From the NCBI GenBank assembly GCA_021847325.1, contig JAJZTY010000005.1, positions 1 through 34,878 on the forward strand: a DNA stretch of 34,878 nt. Direction: 5' to 3'. The translations under genes were made by a program, and so were the position numbers. The number at the start of each line of letters is the position of its first letter. The stretch's first letter is position 1. This document shows, one piece after another, positions 1-11,661 of this stretch. Origin of the DNA: Bacillota bacterium. Its GTDB lineage: Bacteria > Bacillota_I > Bacilli_A > Erysipelotrichales > Erysipelotrichaceae. The notes under the pieces are model-generated. The model was given only the letters and a program-made list of their open reading frames with translations, had not been told where the DNA came from and did not search any database.

Positions 1-560
1 CCATAAGTTGATAATGGTGCTGGTAGTTTATTAACACGAATTAAGTCAATTGCTGCTTTAGATATAAAATTTTGTAAATATAAATCTTTTGCCTGTTCAA
101 AGAGTTCAATACTCTTAACATAAATAAAGGCTCCATTCGAGAATTGAATCTTATCTGCTTCAACAGAAAACAAATCTTGATTCGATAAATAGTTAAAGAT
201 CGCTTCATCTTGATTTTCATAGATAAAATTAGTCTCTACTTCAGATATAAAGATATCTTCCCCAAATCCTAACTTTGTATTCGGAAAATCTGCTTGGTAT
301 CGACTTAAATAAACACTCTCTAAAAATGATTCAGTATCCGCATCATCACTTAAAACACCTATAAGTTGTTCCTTCTGGTATACCTTTTGAACTTTTGTAT
401 AGGTTGTATTAATGGATAATATCGTTTGAGGAATAATTGAATCTTCTTGAACTACATCAAGATTCAAATTGGCATATGTGTTATATTCAATTGTTTCATT
501 TAACGAAACAATCCCAATAGCGATAATGAGTGAGAAAAGTATAGGTAAAATCTTACGCAT
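1..560 (-). CDS. Exported protein, N-terminal part only (possible LysM/M23-type cell-wall protein)
   Basis: An open frame of about 186 codons starts with ATG at 560-558 and runs off the left edge, so the C-terminus is missing. The ATG overlaps the stop of dnaB by one base (TAATG), which indicates translational coupling. The first 20 residues (MRKILPILFSLIIAIGIVSL) form a positively charged, hydrophobic signal peptide or membrane anchor. The rest is soluble, acidic and mixed alpha/beta, with the stretches KLGFGEDIFISEVET and IQFSNGAFIYVKSIE. In Erysipelotrichia the gene after dnaB is often a large exported peptidase with LysM, G5 and M23 domains, and this N-terminal region resembles what I recall of those proteins. 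None of the diagnostic LysM, G5 or M23 motifs lies inside the window, so the family call is inference; export is well supported. Confidence 0.55.
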   Translation of the reverse strand, partial: MRKILPILFSLIIAIGIVSLNETIEYNTYANLNLDVVQEDSIIPQTILSINTTYTKVQKVYQKEQLIGVLSDDADTESFLESVYLSRYQADFPNTKLGFGEDIFISEVETNFIYENQDEAIFNYLSNQDLFSVEADKIQFSNGAFIYVKSIELFEQAKDLYLQNFISKAAIDLIRVNKLPAPLSTY

Positions 561-1912
561 TAAGATCCTCCTTGAGTTGTACTTTCAGAGAAATTATAGA
601 ATGCGTTGATATTAGATTCAAACGCTAACTCAACTTGACCAATAGGTCCATTACGATGTTTAGAGATTAGAACTTCTGTTTTTTCAGTAGAAGGTCTTTC
701 TTCATCCTTTTCATAATAGGCATGACGATATAAGAAAATAACCAAATCGGCATCCTGTTCAAGTGCACCAGATTCACGTAAGTCTGAAAGTTGAGGACGT
801 TTATCAGCACGTTGTTCAACACTTCGAGACAACTGAGATAATGCGATTACAGGAACATTCAACTCACGCGCTAATGCTTTTAATCCACGCGAGATTTCTG
901 ATACTTCTTGTTGACGATTTTCACCACTGCTCTTAGAACTACTTGTAATTAATTGAATATAGTCAATTACAATTAAACCCAACGGGTGTTCAGTTTGAAG
1001 TTTTCGACATTTTGAAAAGATTTCTGCGACACGAATAGTTGGTGTGTCATCGATATAGATCTTAGTTTGTCTTAAATCAGCTGCAGCTTCATTTAAGGCA
1101 TTCCATTCATTATTTGAATTTAATTGACCCGTTCTAAGAATCGAACCCGTAATTCTAGATTTAACTGATAACATACGTGTGATTAACTGTTCAGCTGGCA
1201 TTTCCAATGAAAAGATAGCAACCGCTTGTTTAGTAATCTGAGCTGCATTTAAACCAATGTTCAACGCAAATGCAGTCTTACCCATAGATGGACGAGCCGC
1301 AAGGATAATCAAATCTCCACGTTGGAAACCATTCGTCATACGATCGAGTGCTCTAAATCCACTAGTTGTACCTGTTACACTGCTGTGCTGTGTACTCATT
1401 TTTTGGATGTTATCTAATACATCTTTTACAACATCACGTGCTGCTCTAAACTCAGAAGTGCGACGTGTACGTGTTACATTCAATAATTGTTTCTCTGCCT
1501 TGTCCATGACATCATCCAAACTGACGGATGTATCATAACCATCTTGAGCAATTTGTTGAGCTGTAATAATAAGATTACGTAAATACGCTTTATCTTGAAT
1601 TAACTCAACATAGTATTTTGTATTCGCAGATGAAACAGAAGTATCGGATAGTTCTAAAATAAAACTCATTCCACCTACTGCATTTAACATCTTCAAATCA
1701 TTTAATCTTGCTAATAATGAAGGAGGATCAATTGGTTTTCCTTCTTCAAACATCGTCATCATTACCCCATAAATACGTTTATGAGCTTCCACGTAAAAAT
1801 CATCGGCATGTAAACCGAGTTCAATTGCAGTCTGTACGCTATTCGGATACGACAACATACTAGAAATTAAGGCTTGTTCAGCTTCTGTACTATTCGGTAA
1901 TGTTTGATTCAT
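560..1912 (-). CDS. dnaB: Replicative DNA helicase DnaB
   Basis: Hexameric 5'-3' helicase that unwinds the replication fork (called DnaC in Bacillus subtilis). The 450-residue protein has the usual family length. The N-terminal primase-interacting domain covers about residues 5-110 (NSTEAEQALISSML). The RecA-like ATPase domain begins near residue 180 (TTSGFRALDRMTNGFQRGDL). Walker A is ARPSMGKTAF, the Walker B strand is LIVIDYIQL, and the later conserved motif SDLRESGALEQDADLV is present, as is the KHRNGPIG element near the C-terminus. The gene starts 4 bases after the rplI stop and is last but one in the rpsF operon as far as the window shows. No intein or insertion interrupts the motifs. 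Confidence 0.97.
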   Translation of the reverse strand: MNQTLPNSTEAEQALISSMLSYPNSVQTAIELGLHADDFYVEAHKRIYGVMMTMFEEGKPIDPPSLLARLNDLKMLNAVGGMSFILELSDTSVSSANTKYYVELIQDKAYLRNLIITAQQIAQDGYDTSVSLDDVMDKAEKQLLNVTRTRRTSEFRAARDVVKDVLDNIQKMSTQHSSVTGTTSGFRALDRMTNGFQRGDLIILAARPSMGKTAFALNIGLNAAQITKQAVAIFSLEMPAEQLITRMLSVKSRITGSILRTGQLNSNNEWNALNEAAADLRQTKIYIDDTPTIRVAEIFSKCRKLQTEHPLGLIVIDYIQLITSSSKSSGENRQQEVSEISRGLKALARELNVPVIALSQLSRSVEQRADKRPQLSDLRESGALEQDADLVIFLYRHAYYEKDEERPSTEKTEVLISKHRNGPIGQVELAFESNINAFYNFSESTTQGGS

Positions 1913-1916
1913 AGGT

Positions 1917-2363
1917 TTATTGTGCTTTTAGTTGAATTTTTATTGTCGCAATTACTTGTTTGTGAAGTTCAATCTTAACATTGTAGAATCCTACTGTGTT
2001 AAATGGTCCTTCATCTAAAATCTTGCGTTTATCAATAGTTAATTTATGTTTCTTAAGTAATTCTTCCGCAATTTGTTTAGAACTTACAGATCCGAATACT
2101 TTACCATTTTCACCAGTCTTTACTGGAAAGACTAAGGTTAATTCAGATAATTTAAGCTTTAATGCCTCCGCATTACGAATATCTTCTTTTTCTTGTTCAA
2201 TCTTTTGTTGTTTTTGTTGTTCAAGAATTAATTTACTTTGTTCAGTAGCCGCAACAGCAAGTTTATTACGAATCAAGAAATTACGTGCATAACCATCCGC
2301 TACTTCTAAAATATTTCCTTTTTTACCAACATTCTTTACATCTTCAAGTAATATTACCTTCAT
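1917..2363 (-). CDS. rplI: 50S ribosomal protein bL9
   Basis: Large-subunit protein bL9, which binds 23S rRNA and helps reading-frame maintenance. The length of 148 residues is standard. The N-terminal globular domain carries the signature [14 protein letters not shown] and the GYARNFLI segment. A long charged helix follows at about residues 42-75 ([19 protein letters not shown]), then the C-terminal domain with [11 protein letters not shown]. The start ATG overlaps the end of gdpP by four bases (ATGA), so translation is probably coupled. The order gdpP-rplI-dnaB is the classical Firmicutes arrangement. Confidence 0.97.
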   Translation of the reverse strand: MKVILLEDVKNVGKKGNILEVADGYARNFLIRNKLAVAATEQSKLILEQQKQQKIEQEKEDIRNAEALKLKLSELTLVFPVKTGENGKVFGSVSSKQIAEELLKKHKLTIDKRKILDEGPFNTVGFYNVKIELHKQVIATIKIQLKAQ

Positions 2364-4321
2364 TGTTCATCCTCTTGTGCTAACCATTGTTCAATAACAA
2401 GTTCTAATTCAACAAGTACTTGTTCAACACTGGTGTTATCTCTTTGTAATGCAGCTGCGGTAAAGTGACCGCCTCCACTCATTTTTTCCATTATAACATG
2501 AACATTAATATTCCCGTTCGAACGAGCAGAAATACCCACTGTTTTTTCACTAATTTTTGATACGACGAAAGATGCTTCTATATCTTTAATAACAAGTAGA
2601 CTATTTGCGACTTGAGAGATTAAAGCACGATCAAGAATTGTATCATCTTGCATAGACGCAACCACAATACCTTTCTTATATCTTCTTAAGCTTTGCATTA
2701 ATTTTGTTTTAAGTATGAATTCTTGATAATTATCTTTTAAGTAATTATCACACACACTCGGATCTGCTCCAAACTGTTTTAATAAGGCAGATACTTCAAA
2801 TGTACGACTACCGGTTCGAGTACGGAAACGATTCGTATCGATTAATATACCAGTTAACGCAAAATTAGACTCATTCTCCGTTAACTCAACACTATTTTGT
2901 TGATAAGGTATTAATTCTGTTACCATTTCTGTTGTACTTGATGCGGCTGTTTCCATATAAACTAAAATTGGATTGAAACTAAAGTCTTGATTTCTACGAT
3001 GATGATCAATAACTACAATCTTCTTAACTTTCTCAAGAATTTGAGGTAAGGATGATTGTGAAGCTAAATGATGATCTACCATAATTAACAACGTTTTATC
3101 ATTGATTAATGCATATGTTTCATGTTCTTTTATAAAATGATGATCTTTATCAAAACTATCTCTCTCTTTGGCATACGCCATAGATAGTTTATTCTCTAAT
3201 GCACCATGCATAATAATTGATACTGGAACATGATAAGAATGTATTATCTTACTAAGTACTAATGCAGACCCGAAACAATCAAAGTCCATATCTCTATGTC
3301 CAAGAATAATAACATTCCCAGCATTCACAATTAATTCTTTTAATGTTTGAGCAATCACTCGAGCACGTACTTTACTACGTTTCTCAACCGCTTCACTACT
3401 ACCACCCATATATACAACATCTTCACCATACGACTTAATCGCAACCTGATCACCACCACGACTTTGTGCAAGCGCAAGCGCTCCATTTACCATTTCCTCT
3501 AACTCAGGAAACTCTAATGAACCTCTCGCAAACGCCATAGACAGTGTTATCGCCACATCCAATTGGCTTGATGCTTCACGTATATTCTTTAATATTGAAA
3601 ATTGTTCGTCCATCATCTGCTTAAATAACAACTCATTCAATACTAACAACATTCGATTATTTCTTAAACGTTTGATAAATATTCCACGTTCATTTGCCCA
3701 ATTATAGACCGATTGACGAATCTTACTATCAATTAATGAAATTCTTTGTTCTTCTTCGTACTGAGTCGTTTCATCATAATTATCAAAATGAATAAGTCCT
3801 AAAACAATTTGTTTATCATCACTAGCCATCTTAGTAATGGTTAAATCAGTCACATCCTTAAAGAATAATGTCTGTCCATTTTCTTTACGTCGAATTTGAT
3901 AGATATGATCATTAATCGTAACTTGAACCATATCTGCTTCGTTATTAAATAATAACTTGGTTTCTGGTAACCAATTCATAATCTTTTGGCCTATGACATC
4001 ATACATTCGTTTATGTAATAACTCACTGATCCAAGTAATCTCATAATTGTGATCAATTGTTAATAAGCCTAATTCTCCAAAAATAAATGCTTCTTGTGAA
4101 TCTTTACCTAATATTTTAGATATAGTAAGAATTCTTTCGTTATGATATTCCTCTGAATATTCCATAAACACAATGAGTAATACGATATTCACGATCACAA
4201 AGAATCCATCGACAATAGAAAAAGGCAGTCTAAATAATGTGTGACTGGTAATTAAAGCGATAACTTCTATGATTAAAACTAACCATACAAGACGTTTTAC
4301 CTTTTTATATTGATTAAGCAT
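2360..4321 (-). CDS. gdpP: Cyclic-di-AMP phosphodiesterase GdpP
   Basis: Membrane-bound phosphodiesterase that hydrolyses the second messenger c-di-AMP, which controls potassium and osmolyte transport, cell-wall stress and beta-lactam tolerance in Firmicutes. The 653 residues match the family (about 650-660). Two membrane helices lie at about residues 10-55. A PAS-like domain (about 80-150) and a degenerate GGDEF domain (about 170-300, without a GGDEF signature) follow. The DHH domain carries the metal-binding elements GHRDMDFD (H342, D346, D348), VDHH (D416), IDHHRR (D439-H441) and ILIDTN (D495). The C-terminal DHHA1 domain has [10 protein letters not shown]. All catalytic positions appear intact. 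The gene sits between the yybS-like gene and rplI, with 2 bases to the former and a 4-base overlap with the latter. Confidence 0.95.
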   Translation of the reverse strand: MLNQYKKVKRLVWLVLIIEVIALITSHTLFRLPFSIVDGFFVIVNIVLLIVFMEYSEEYHNERILTISKILGKDSQEAFIFGELGLLTIDHNYEITWISELLHKRMYDVIGQKIMNWLPETKLLFNNEADMVQVTINDHIYQIRRKENGQTLFFKDVTDLTITKMASDDKQIVLGLIHFDNYDETTQYEEEQRISLIDSKIRQSVYNWANERGIFIKRLRNNRMLLVLNELLFKQMMDEQFSILKNIREASSQLDVAITLSMAFARGSLEFPELEEMVNGALALAQSRGGDQVAIKSYGEDVVYMGGSSEAVEKRSKVRARVIAQTLKELIVNAGNVIILGHRDMDFDCFGSALVLSKIIHSYHVPVSIIMHGALENKLSMAYAKERDSFDKDHHFIKEHETYALINDKTLLIMVDHHLASQSSLPQILEKVKKIVVIDHHRRNQDFSFNPILVYMETAASSTTEMVTELIPYQQNSVELTENESNFALTGILIDTNRFRTRTGSRTFEVSALLKQFGADPSVCDNYLKDNYQEFILKTKLMQSLRRYKKGIVVASMQDDTILDRALISQVANSLLVIKDIEASFVVSKISEKTVGISARSNGNINVHVIMEKMSGGGHFTAAALQRDNTSVEQVLVELELVIEQWLAQEDEQ

Positions 4322-4323
4322 AT

Positions 4324-5232
4324 TTATAGTGTGATTAATTCAATTCTCTTACGAATATCCGTAAAACAATCAAGAAGTCCTAAACCAATAAAACCATAGA
4401 TTAGAACCGTTGGCAAGAGTATAAGTGCTAACATCGCAAAAGTTGGAAGATATTTACGATTCGTTCTTTTACCATAGATTGCGATTAGGATAAATGCATC
4501 TCCAATAATGATAAGAGCAGATACAAATAATATTAATGAAGCTACGATTTGAAGATTCTGATCACCAGATTGATATAAGATCGTGCTACTAAATAAACCC
4601 AGTAACGCAATAAACCCTAACCACTTTGGTAATTGAATATGTTGTAGAGGTTTCATTTTTCGAACTACTATATTTAATCGTTTTAAAAGTGTAACAGATA
4701 AAAGATGTGTCATGAGTGCTTGTAAGAATCCTGTTAACAATAAAATAATTGGAGTGATCGCAAGTACTTGTGCCATAAAATTATCAGGTAGAACTAAACC
4801 CTCTATTCCTTTTAAGGATTCAATCAGTGCTTCTGTATCTTTATATAAATCATATCCAATAAATGCGGCTAATACATACGTCTCAACAAACAGACTAATC
4901 GCATTAATAAGTGTTGAAACAAATAATAACCAATCATTACTTTTGTTTGAATTAACACCATAACCATACGCTAATCCAACCAATAATCCTCCACCAATAT
5001 AAAATAGAGTAATGATATTACCTAGCATGATGGATAGAAACACAGCCCCAAAACTCACAACTAATCCACTTTTAAATCCATAACGTATTGTATAAATAAG
5101 AATGGGTAAAGGTATAAAGATAATAAAATAGGTTTGTAGGATTCCTGCAAACTGTAAATTTAAAAATAGGAATAATCCTATGATGGCTAACATCATGGAT
5201 CCTTCAGTGATTGTTCGTACTTGTTTTTTCAT
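4324..5232 (-). CDS. YybS-like DUF2232 integral membrane protein
   Basis: A 302-residue, very hydrophobic protein with about eight predicted membrane segments, starting MKKQVRTITEGSMMLAI. The order rpsR / this gene / gdpP equals the rpsR-yybS-yybT neighbourhood of Bacillus-type genomes, and the N-terminus fits the DUF2232 (YybS) family, whose function is not settled. Its Shine-Dalgarno GGAGG (5246-5250, minus strand) lies 13 bases upstream of the ATG, inside the 3' arm of a hairpin, so translation may depend on that structure opening. It ends 2 bases before the gdpP start, which suggests the two membrane proteins are made together. A role connected to c-di-AMP signalling would be inference from position only. 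Confidence 0.85.
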   Translation of the reverse strand: MKKQVRTITEGSMMLAIIGLFLFLNLQFAGILQTYFIIFIPLPILIYTIRYGFKSGLVVSFGAVFLSIMLGNIITLFYIGGGLLVGLAYGYGVNSNKSNDWLLFVSTLINAISLFVETYVLAAFIGYDLYKDTEALIESLKGIEGLVLPDNFMAQVLAITPIILLLTGFLQALMTHLLSVTLLKRLNIVVRKMKPLQHIQLPKWLGFIALLGLFSSTILYQSGDQNLQIVASLILFVSALIIIGDAFILIAIYGKRTNRKYLPTFAMLALILLPTVLIYGFIGLGLLDCFTDIRKRIELITL

Positions 5233-5243
5233 ATATAAAGATA

Positions 5244-5268
5244 AACCTCCACCGACAGTGTGGAGGTT
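5244..5268 (-). promoter_or_regulatory. Intercistronic hairpin between rpsR and the yybS-like gene that encloses a Shine-Dalgarno
   Basis: Read on the minus strand, AACCTCCAC and GTGGAGGTT form a perfect 9-bp stem with a 7-base loop, directly after the rpsR stop. The downstream bases are TATCTTTATAT, a poor T-tract, so it is a weak terminator at best. The GGAGG of the next gene is buried in the 3' arm. The hairpin may separate ribosomal-protein expression from the yybS-gdpP part by attenuation, mRNA processing or SD occlusion. Confidence 0.6.
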
Positions 5269-5275
5269 ATAGTTT

Positions 5276-5506
5276 TTAGTCGGCTACGTAAGGTAGTAAA
5301 GCCATTTGACGTGCACGTTTAACTGCAGTTGCTAATAAACGTTGGTACTTAGCTGCTGTGCCAGTTACACGTCTTGGTATAATCTTGCCATTAGAAGAAA
5401 TAAAACGTTTTAATAATTCTAAATCTTTATAGTCAATGACAGTGATATTGTTTTTTGTGAAGTAACATACTTTTTTACGTGCTACTCTTTGTTTTTTGAA
5501 TGCCAT
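5276..5506 (-). CDS. rpsR: 30S ribosomal protein bS18
   Basis: Small-subunit protein bS18, which binds 16S rRNA as a heterodimer with bS6. The 76 residues carry the family signature [19 protein letters not shown] followed by [12 protein letters not shown] and the basic C-terminal [11 protein letters not shown]. An N-terminal Cys (C14, KKVCYFT) is present in the region that in some bS18 proteins holds a zinc site, but a full four-Cys set is absent. The start is supported by AAAGGAG six bases upstream. It follows ssb by 15 bases. Confidence 0.97.
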   Translation of the reverse strand: MAFKKQRVARKKVCYFTKNNITVIDYKDLELLKRFISSNGKIIPRRVTGTAAKYQRLLATAVKRARQMALLPYVAD

Positions 5507-5521
5507 GAGACGCTCCTTTCG

Positions 5522-5968
5522 CTAAAATGGAAGATCATCGCTAGAAATATCTAGTAATGGTCCTGTGTTGAAATCATCATCAGAAACATCGTTATCCGCA
5601 AAGTAACCTGTGGACTTCGGTGCTTGTTGATATGTTTGTTGTGTTTCGCTAGAATTGCGAGATCCGATAAGTTGGACATTATCTGCAGTCACATCCGTCG
5701 TATAGACTTTCTTGCCTGTAGTTTTATCATCATAACTTCCCGTTGTAATATGACCTTCAACACCCACAGTATTTCCTTTTTTAGCATATTGATTTAAGAA
5801 GTCAGCTGTCTGACGCCAAGCAATACAACTAATAAATGAAGTTTCTTCGTTCTGTCCATATTTACGATTTACTGCAACAGTAAAGCGTGCATAGGATATT
5901 CCGGATTGGGTCTTAAAGTATTGAGGATCTCTTGTAAGATTGCCTACCAATACAACACGGTTAATCAT
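5522..5968 (-). CDS. ssb: Single-stranded DNA-binding protein
   Basis: Binds and protects single-stranded DNA in replication and repair and recruits partners through its acidic tail. The OB-fold covers about residues 1-105 with the start MINRVVLVGNLTRDPQ and the ISCIAWRQTADFLNQYAKKG core. A Gln/Ser-rich linker follows, and the protein ends in DDLPF, the conserved interaction tip. The 148-residue length is normal. It lies between rpsF and rpsR as in most Firmicutes. AAAGGGG lies seven bases upstream of the ATG. Confidence 0.97.
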   Translation of the reverse strand: MINRVVLVGNLTRDPQYFKTQSGISYARFTVAVNRKYGQNEETSFISCIAWRQTADFLNQYAKKGNTVGVEGHITTGSYDDKTTGKKVYTTDVTADNVQLIGSRNSSETQQTYQQAPKSTGYFADNDVSDDDFNTGPLLDISSDDLPF

Positions 5969-5980
5969 AATTTCCCCTTT

Positions 5981-6271
5981 TTACTTTTCGTCTAAGTTTA
6001 ATACTAAGAAACGTACAACATTTGTGTTAATGCGTGCTAGACGATCGAATTCTTTCACCGCTGCTGGTGTAGCTTCAACCTTAATAACACTGTAATAACC
6101 CTTCGTCATATCATCGATTGGGTACGCAAATTCGCGAAGTCCCCACTCATCAACATGCTTAACTGATCCGCCTTCTACTGTTAATAGTGCGTGTAAGCTT
6201 GTGACAAGCTCTTGACGTGCAGCTTCTTCTAATGAAGCCTTGACGATGTACATGATTTCATAATTTCTCAT
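5981..6271 (-). CDS. rpsF: 30S ribosomal protein bS6
   Basis: Small-subunit protein bS6, partner of bS18. The 96-residue protein starts MRNYEIMYIVKASLEE and has the conserved WGLREFAYPIDDMTKGYYSV core and the LARINTNVVRFLVLNLDE end. It is the first gene of the operon rpsF-ssb-rpsR-yybS-gdpP-rplI-dnaB. It has its own strong promoter (6344-6372) and a short leader whose hairpin covers the Shine-Dalgarno, which suggests autoregulation by the bS6:bS18 dimer. ATG is preceded by AAGGAGG at seven bases. Confidence 0.97.
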   Translation of the reverse strand: MRNYEIMYIVKASLEEAARQELVTSLHALLTVEGGSVKHVDEWGLREFAYPIDDMTKGYYSVIKVEATPAAVKEFDRLARINTNVVRFLVLNLDEK

Positions 6272-6278
6272 GTGTTCA

Positions 6279-6314
6279 CCTCCTTGTGGTCAATTGGCCT
6301 TTTCAGGCAAGGAG
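6279..6314 (-). promoter_or_regulatory. rpsF leader hairpin, candidate bS6:bS18 autoregulatory element
   Basis: On the minus strand CTCCTT (6309-6314) can pair with AAGGAG (6280-6285), which is the rpsF Shine-Dalgarno. Inside lies a second stem GCCT/AGGC (6305-6308 with 6297-6300) closed by a GAAA tetraloop. The 11 bases 6286-6296 (CAATTGACCAC) bulge only on the 3' side. Two stems with a 3'-side asymmetric internal loop is the known layout of the S6:S18-binding mRNA motif. The characteristic CCG triplet of that motif is not seen; the bulge has ACC instead, so the identification is tentative. The pairing itself is direct. Confidence 0.6.
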
Positions 6315-6343
6315 TAAATAATTTTTATCTACTCGTGCTTAAG

Positions 6344-6372
6344 ATTATACCATTCTAAGATTGAAATGTAAA
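6344..6372 (-). promoter_or_regulatory. Promoter of the rpsF operon
   Basis: Minus strand: -35 TTTACA (6367-6372), 17-base spacer, -10 TATAAT (6344-6349) preceded by TGG, giving an extended -10. Transcription would start near 6337, leaving a leader of about 65 bases before rpsF. Confidence 0.8.
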
Positions 6373-6384
6373 CAATAAGCTTGA

Positions 6385-6410
6385 CTTAAGATTTACACTT
6401 AAGATTTACA
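6385..6410 (-). repeat. Perfect 13-bp tandem repeat upstream of the rpsF promoter
   Basis: Two head-to-tail copies of CTTAAGATTTACA (plus strand, 6385-6397 and 6398-6410) lie 12 bases upstream of the rpsF -35 box. A third, imperfect copy (CTTAAGATTATAC, 6338-6350) overlaps the -10 box. The repeat contains the palindrome CTTAAG. It could be a binding site for a regulator or only a local duplication. Confidence 0.7.
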
Positions 6411-6491
6411 CTGGAAATCATAGTCTAATCTCTCTTATATTATACGATTATTGACACTAACTTTCCTCTTTTAATGGTTATAACTTAATCA

Positions 6492-7304
6492 TTAAATTTC
6501 GAAATAGTCTAAAACATACTTCCCAAAACCAGATTCATTATGATCCAATGCTATATAATCTGCTTTACTCTTTAAGAAATCATCCCCATTCTCCATAACA
6601 ACCCCAACCTTACAACCAACTATCATTTCTAAGTCATTTAGATTATCACCAAAAGCCATCACATTCTCGAGCTTTAATTGAGCATAATCACAATAGGTTT
6701 GAATTCCAGCACATTTATTTACGTGAATATCCATAAATTCAAATAAATGTTCTTGCGATCTAAATCCTCTATATCTTGGATCATTCATCTTTAGACAGAA
6801 TTCTTCAATTGTTTTCATATTCATTGGATCACAAGCCAGCAATAATTTCTCCACATCATGTTTAATAAATGTATAGAGATCTTCTACACACGCTTCGATA
6901 TTATTCTTTTTACTGACTCTGTTCATGAAATCATCCAACTTTTGTCCGATGAGTTTTCCTTCATAATATAAACAAAAGTTCCCAGGCATTTCTTTATATT
7001 GGTCTAAAATATCAAATACTAATTCTTTTGATATAAGGTTCGACATGAACATAGGCCCTGAATTTACCGATACTTCTAATCCATTATTCGCAATAATTAC
7101 ATCAACATATTCTTTTATCCCCCATAAATCTAGAAAGGGTTCTATTGAGAAATAAGGTCTTCCTGTTGCCAATCCAAATTGAATATTATTTTTTTTCAAC
7201 TTAATGATAGCTTCTCGATTTATATTACTAAGTTTTCCTTGTTTGTCTAAGAGTGTTCCATCAAGATCTGAAACTACAAGCTTGATTGAGTTTAATTTCT
7301 TCAT
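6492..7304 (-). CDS. HAD-superfamily (Cof-type, IIB) phosphatase
   Basis: The 270-residue protein has the complete HAD set: motif I VSDLDGTLLD (D13, D15), motif II in FGLATGRP, and motif IV AFGDNLNDLEMI near residue 220. The cap region between residues 85 and 185 is the size expected of the Cof/subfamily IIB sugar phosphatases. It is the last gene of the PTS operon and starts 2 bases after the upstream GH1 stop without its own Shine-Dalgarno, so it is probably translated by coupling. A reasonable inference is dephosphorylation of a sugar phosphate or pyridoxal-type substrate, possibly relieving sugar-phosphate build-up from the two hydrolases. The substrate cannot be read from the sequence. 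No convincing terminator follows it. Confidence 0.88.
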   Translation of the reverse strand: MKKLNSIKLVVSDLDGTLLDKQGKLSNINREAIIKLKKNNIQFGLATGRPYFSIEPFLDLWGIKEYVDVIIANNGLEVSVNSGPMFMSNLISKELVFDILDQYKEMPGNFCLYYEGKLIGQKLDDFMNRVSKKNNIEACVEDLYTFIKHDVEKLLLACDPMNMKTIEEFCLKMNDPRYRGFRSQEHLFEFMDIHVNKCAGIQTYCDYAQLKLENVMAFGDNLNDLEMIVGCKVGVVMENGDDFLKSKADYIALDHNESGFGKYVLDYFEI

Positions 7305-7306
7305 TA

Positions 7307-10303
<2,997 letters not shown>

Positions 10304-10313
10304 TTTTTGCTTA

Positions 10314-11636
10314 TTAGTTAGATTCTGCTTCTTTTGATTGCTCAAGTTTAACGTTTTCAGCATCCATTTTCTTAATAAATGGATAATAACCAACAATTGA
10401 CCAAACAATAATAACTGCTTGAAGTAAAGCGGCTCTCCATCCACCAGTAATGAGACCACTGATGATAGGTGGAGTTGTCCAAGGAACTGTAATACCACCA
10501 TAATAAGGAACCAAACCAAATTGAATTGCTAAGTAACTACCAACCGCTGCTACAACAGGTACGTAGATAAATGGCAACAATAAGTATGGATTCAATACAA
10601 TTGGTGTACCAAATAAAATTGGTTCATTGATATTAAAGAATGAAGATGGTAACGCTAATTTCCCTAAAGTCTTAAATTGTTTTGATTTAGCCAATAACAT
10701 CGCAATTACGATGCCGAATGTAATACCTGAACCCGTAATTCTCCAAATAGCATCGACTTGAGTTGTATAAACTACTGCGCCGTTAGCTGCAGTCAATGGT
10801 AAACCAGCATCTAAGATAGCTTGATTCGCTAACATATTAGCAGTAACAATACCACTTGTAATACCACCAACTAATGATGCTCCATGAACACCAAACCACC
10901 ACAACAATGAAACCATAGTTGAGAAGACAATAACGCCAGGCAATGAATCTGTAAATCCAGATAATGGTGTCTGAATCATTTTATAGATCCAGTCAACTGC
11001 AGTAGTCCCCATAACATTCACGAAGAATGCATTAACTAAGAATGCTGCTGTAAATAATACTGCACCAGGTATTAATGCTGCAAATGAGTTCGCAATATTT
11101 GGTGGAACACCTTCAGGCATTTTTACTGTGTAACCTTTTGATAAGAAGAAATCATAAACAGCTCCAACGATTACCCCAATAATTAACGCTGAAACCATAC
11201 CTTTAGAACCGGTATAAGACATTGGTAAAATGTTTGACGCAACTAAACTAACAGCTTCTTGACTTGTTGCAGCAACCCCACTTACTGTTTGTGTATGAGG
11301 AATTAGAGTAAAAAATACAACTTCTGCTAAGATACCTGCTGCTAACCCATCTTTACCTGAGTGTTTTGCATATTGAAACGCAACCGCAAACACCGCAACG
11401 AATGATAAAATGTTGAAGGATGCACGATATACTTGCATCATGTGTTGTTGTAATCCGATCGTAATGAACAATTGTTTAATTGGTTCATACGGGAAGTTTG
11501 CTAATAGTAAGAAAATCGCTCCAATAACTGTTAAAGAAATCGTTGCAATCATTCCATCTTTAATTGCAGTAATTGGCTTTGAGGTTACGAAATTCATAAC
11601 CGCAGGAAATACTTTATCATTAAAATATTCTTTCAT
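10314..11636 (-). CDS. PTS EIIC, lactose/cellobiose family
   Basis: Membrane permease subunit of a cellobiose/beta-glucoside-type phosphotransferase system. The 440 residues have about ten membrane segments. The start MKEYFNDKVFPAVMNFVTSKPITAIKDG and the segments GVHGASLVGGI, SSFFNINEPILFGTPIVLNP and YGGITVPWTTPPIISG are the family landmarks; the NEP(I/L)xFG loop contributes to sugar binding. The start has GGAGAGGAG shortly upstream. It lies 25 bases after the EIIB gene. The exact sugar cannot be decided from sequence; the two GH1 phospho-beta-glucosidases suggest cellobiose or aryl/oligo-beta-glucosides. Confidence 0.93.
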   Translation of the reverse strand: MKEYFNDKVFPAVMNFVTSKPITAIKDGMIATISLTVIGAIFLLLANFPYEPIKQLFITIGLQQHMMQVYRASFNILSFVAVFAVAFQYAKHSGKDGLAAGILAEVVFFTLIPHTQTVSGVAATSQEAVSLVASNILPMSYTGSKGMVSALIIGVIVGAVYDFFLSKGYTVKMPEGVPPNIANSFAALIPGAVLFTAAFLVNAFFVNVMGTTAVDWIYKMIQTPLSGFTDSLPGVIVFSTMVSLLWWFGVHGASLVGGITSGIVTANMLANQAILDAGLPLTAANGAVVYTTQVDAIWRITGSGITFGIVIAMLLAKSKQFKTLGKLALPSSFFNINEPILFGTPIVLNPYLLLPFIYVPVVAAVGSYLAIQFGLVPYYGGITVPWTTPPIISGLITGGWRAALLQAVIIVWSIVGYYPFIKKMDAENVKLEQSKEAESN

Positions 11637-11661
11637 TGAGTTCTCCTCTCCTTTAAATAAG

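Noticed and set aside
1257-1538. Plus-strand open frame of 93 codons opposite dnaB, and similar frames opposite rplI, lysS, ftsH and nrdJ
   Set aside because: They lie fully inside strongly conserved genes, have no Shine-Dalgarno, and their products look like reverse-frame translations without family resemblance.
6420-6491. Terminator after the HAD phosphatase gene
   Set aside because: TTTAATG / CATTAAA can pair on the minus strand but the loop is long and A-rich sequence, not a T-run, follows; not a credible intrinsic terminator.
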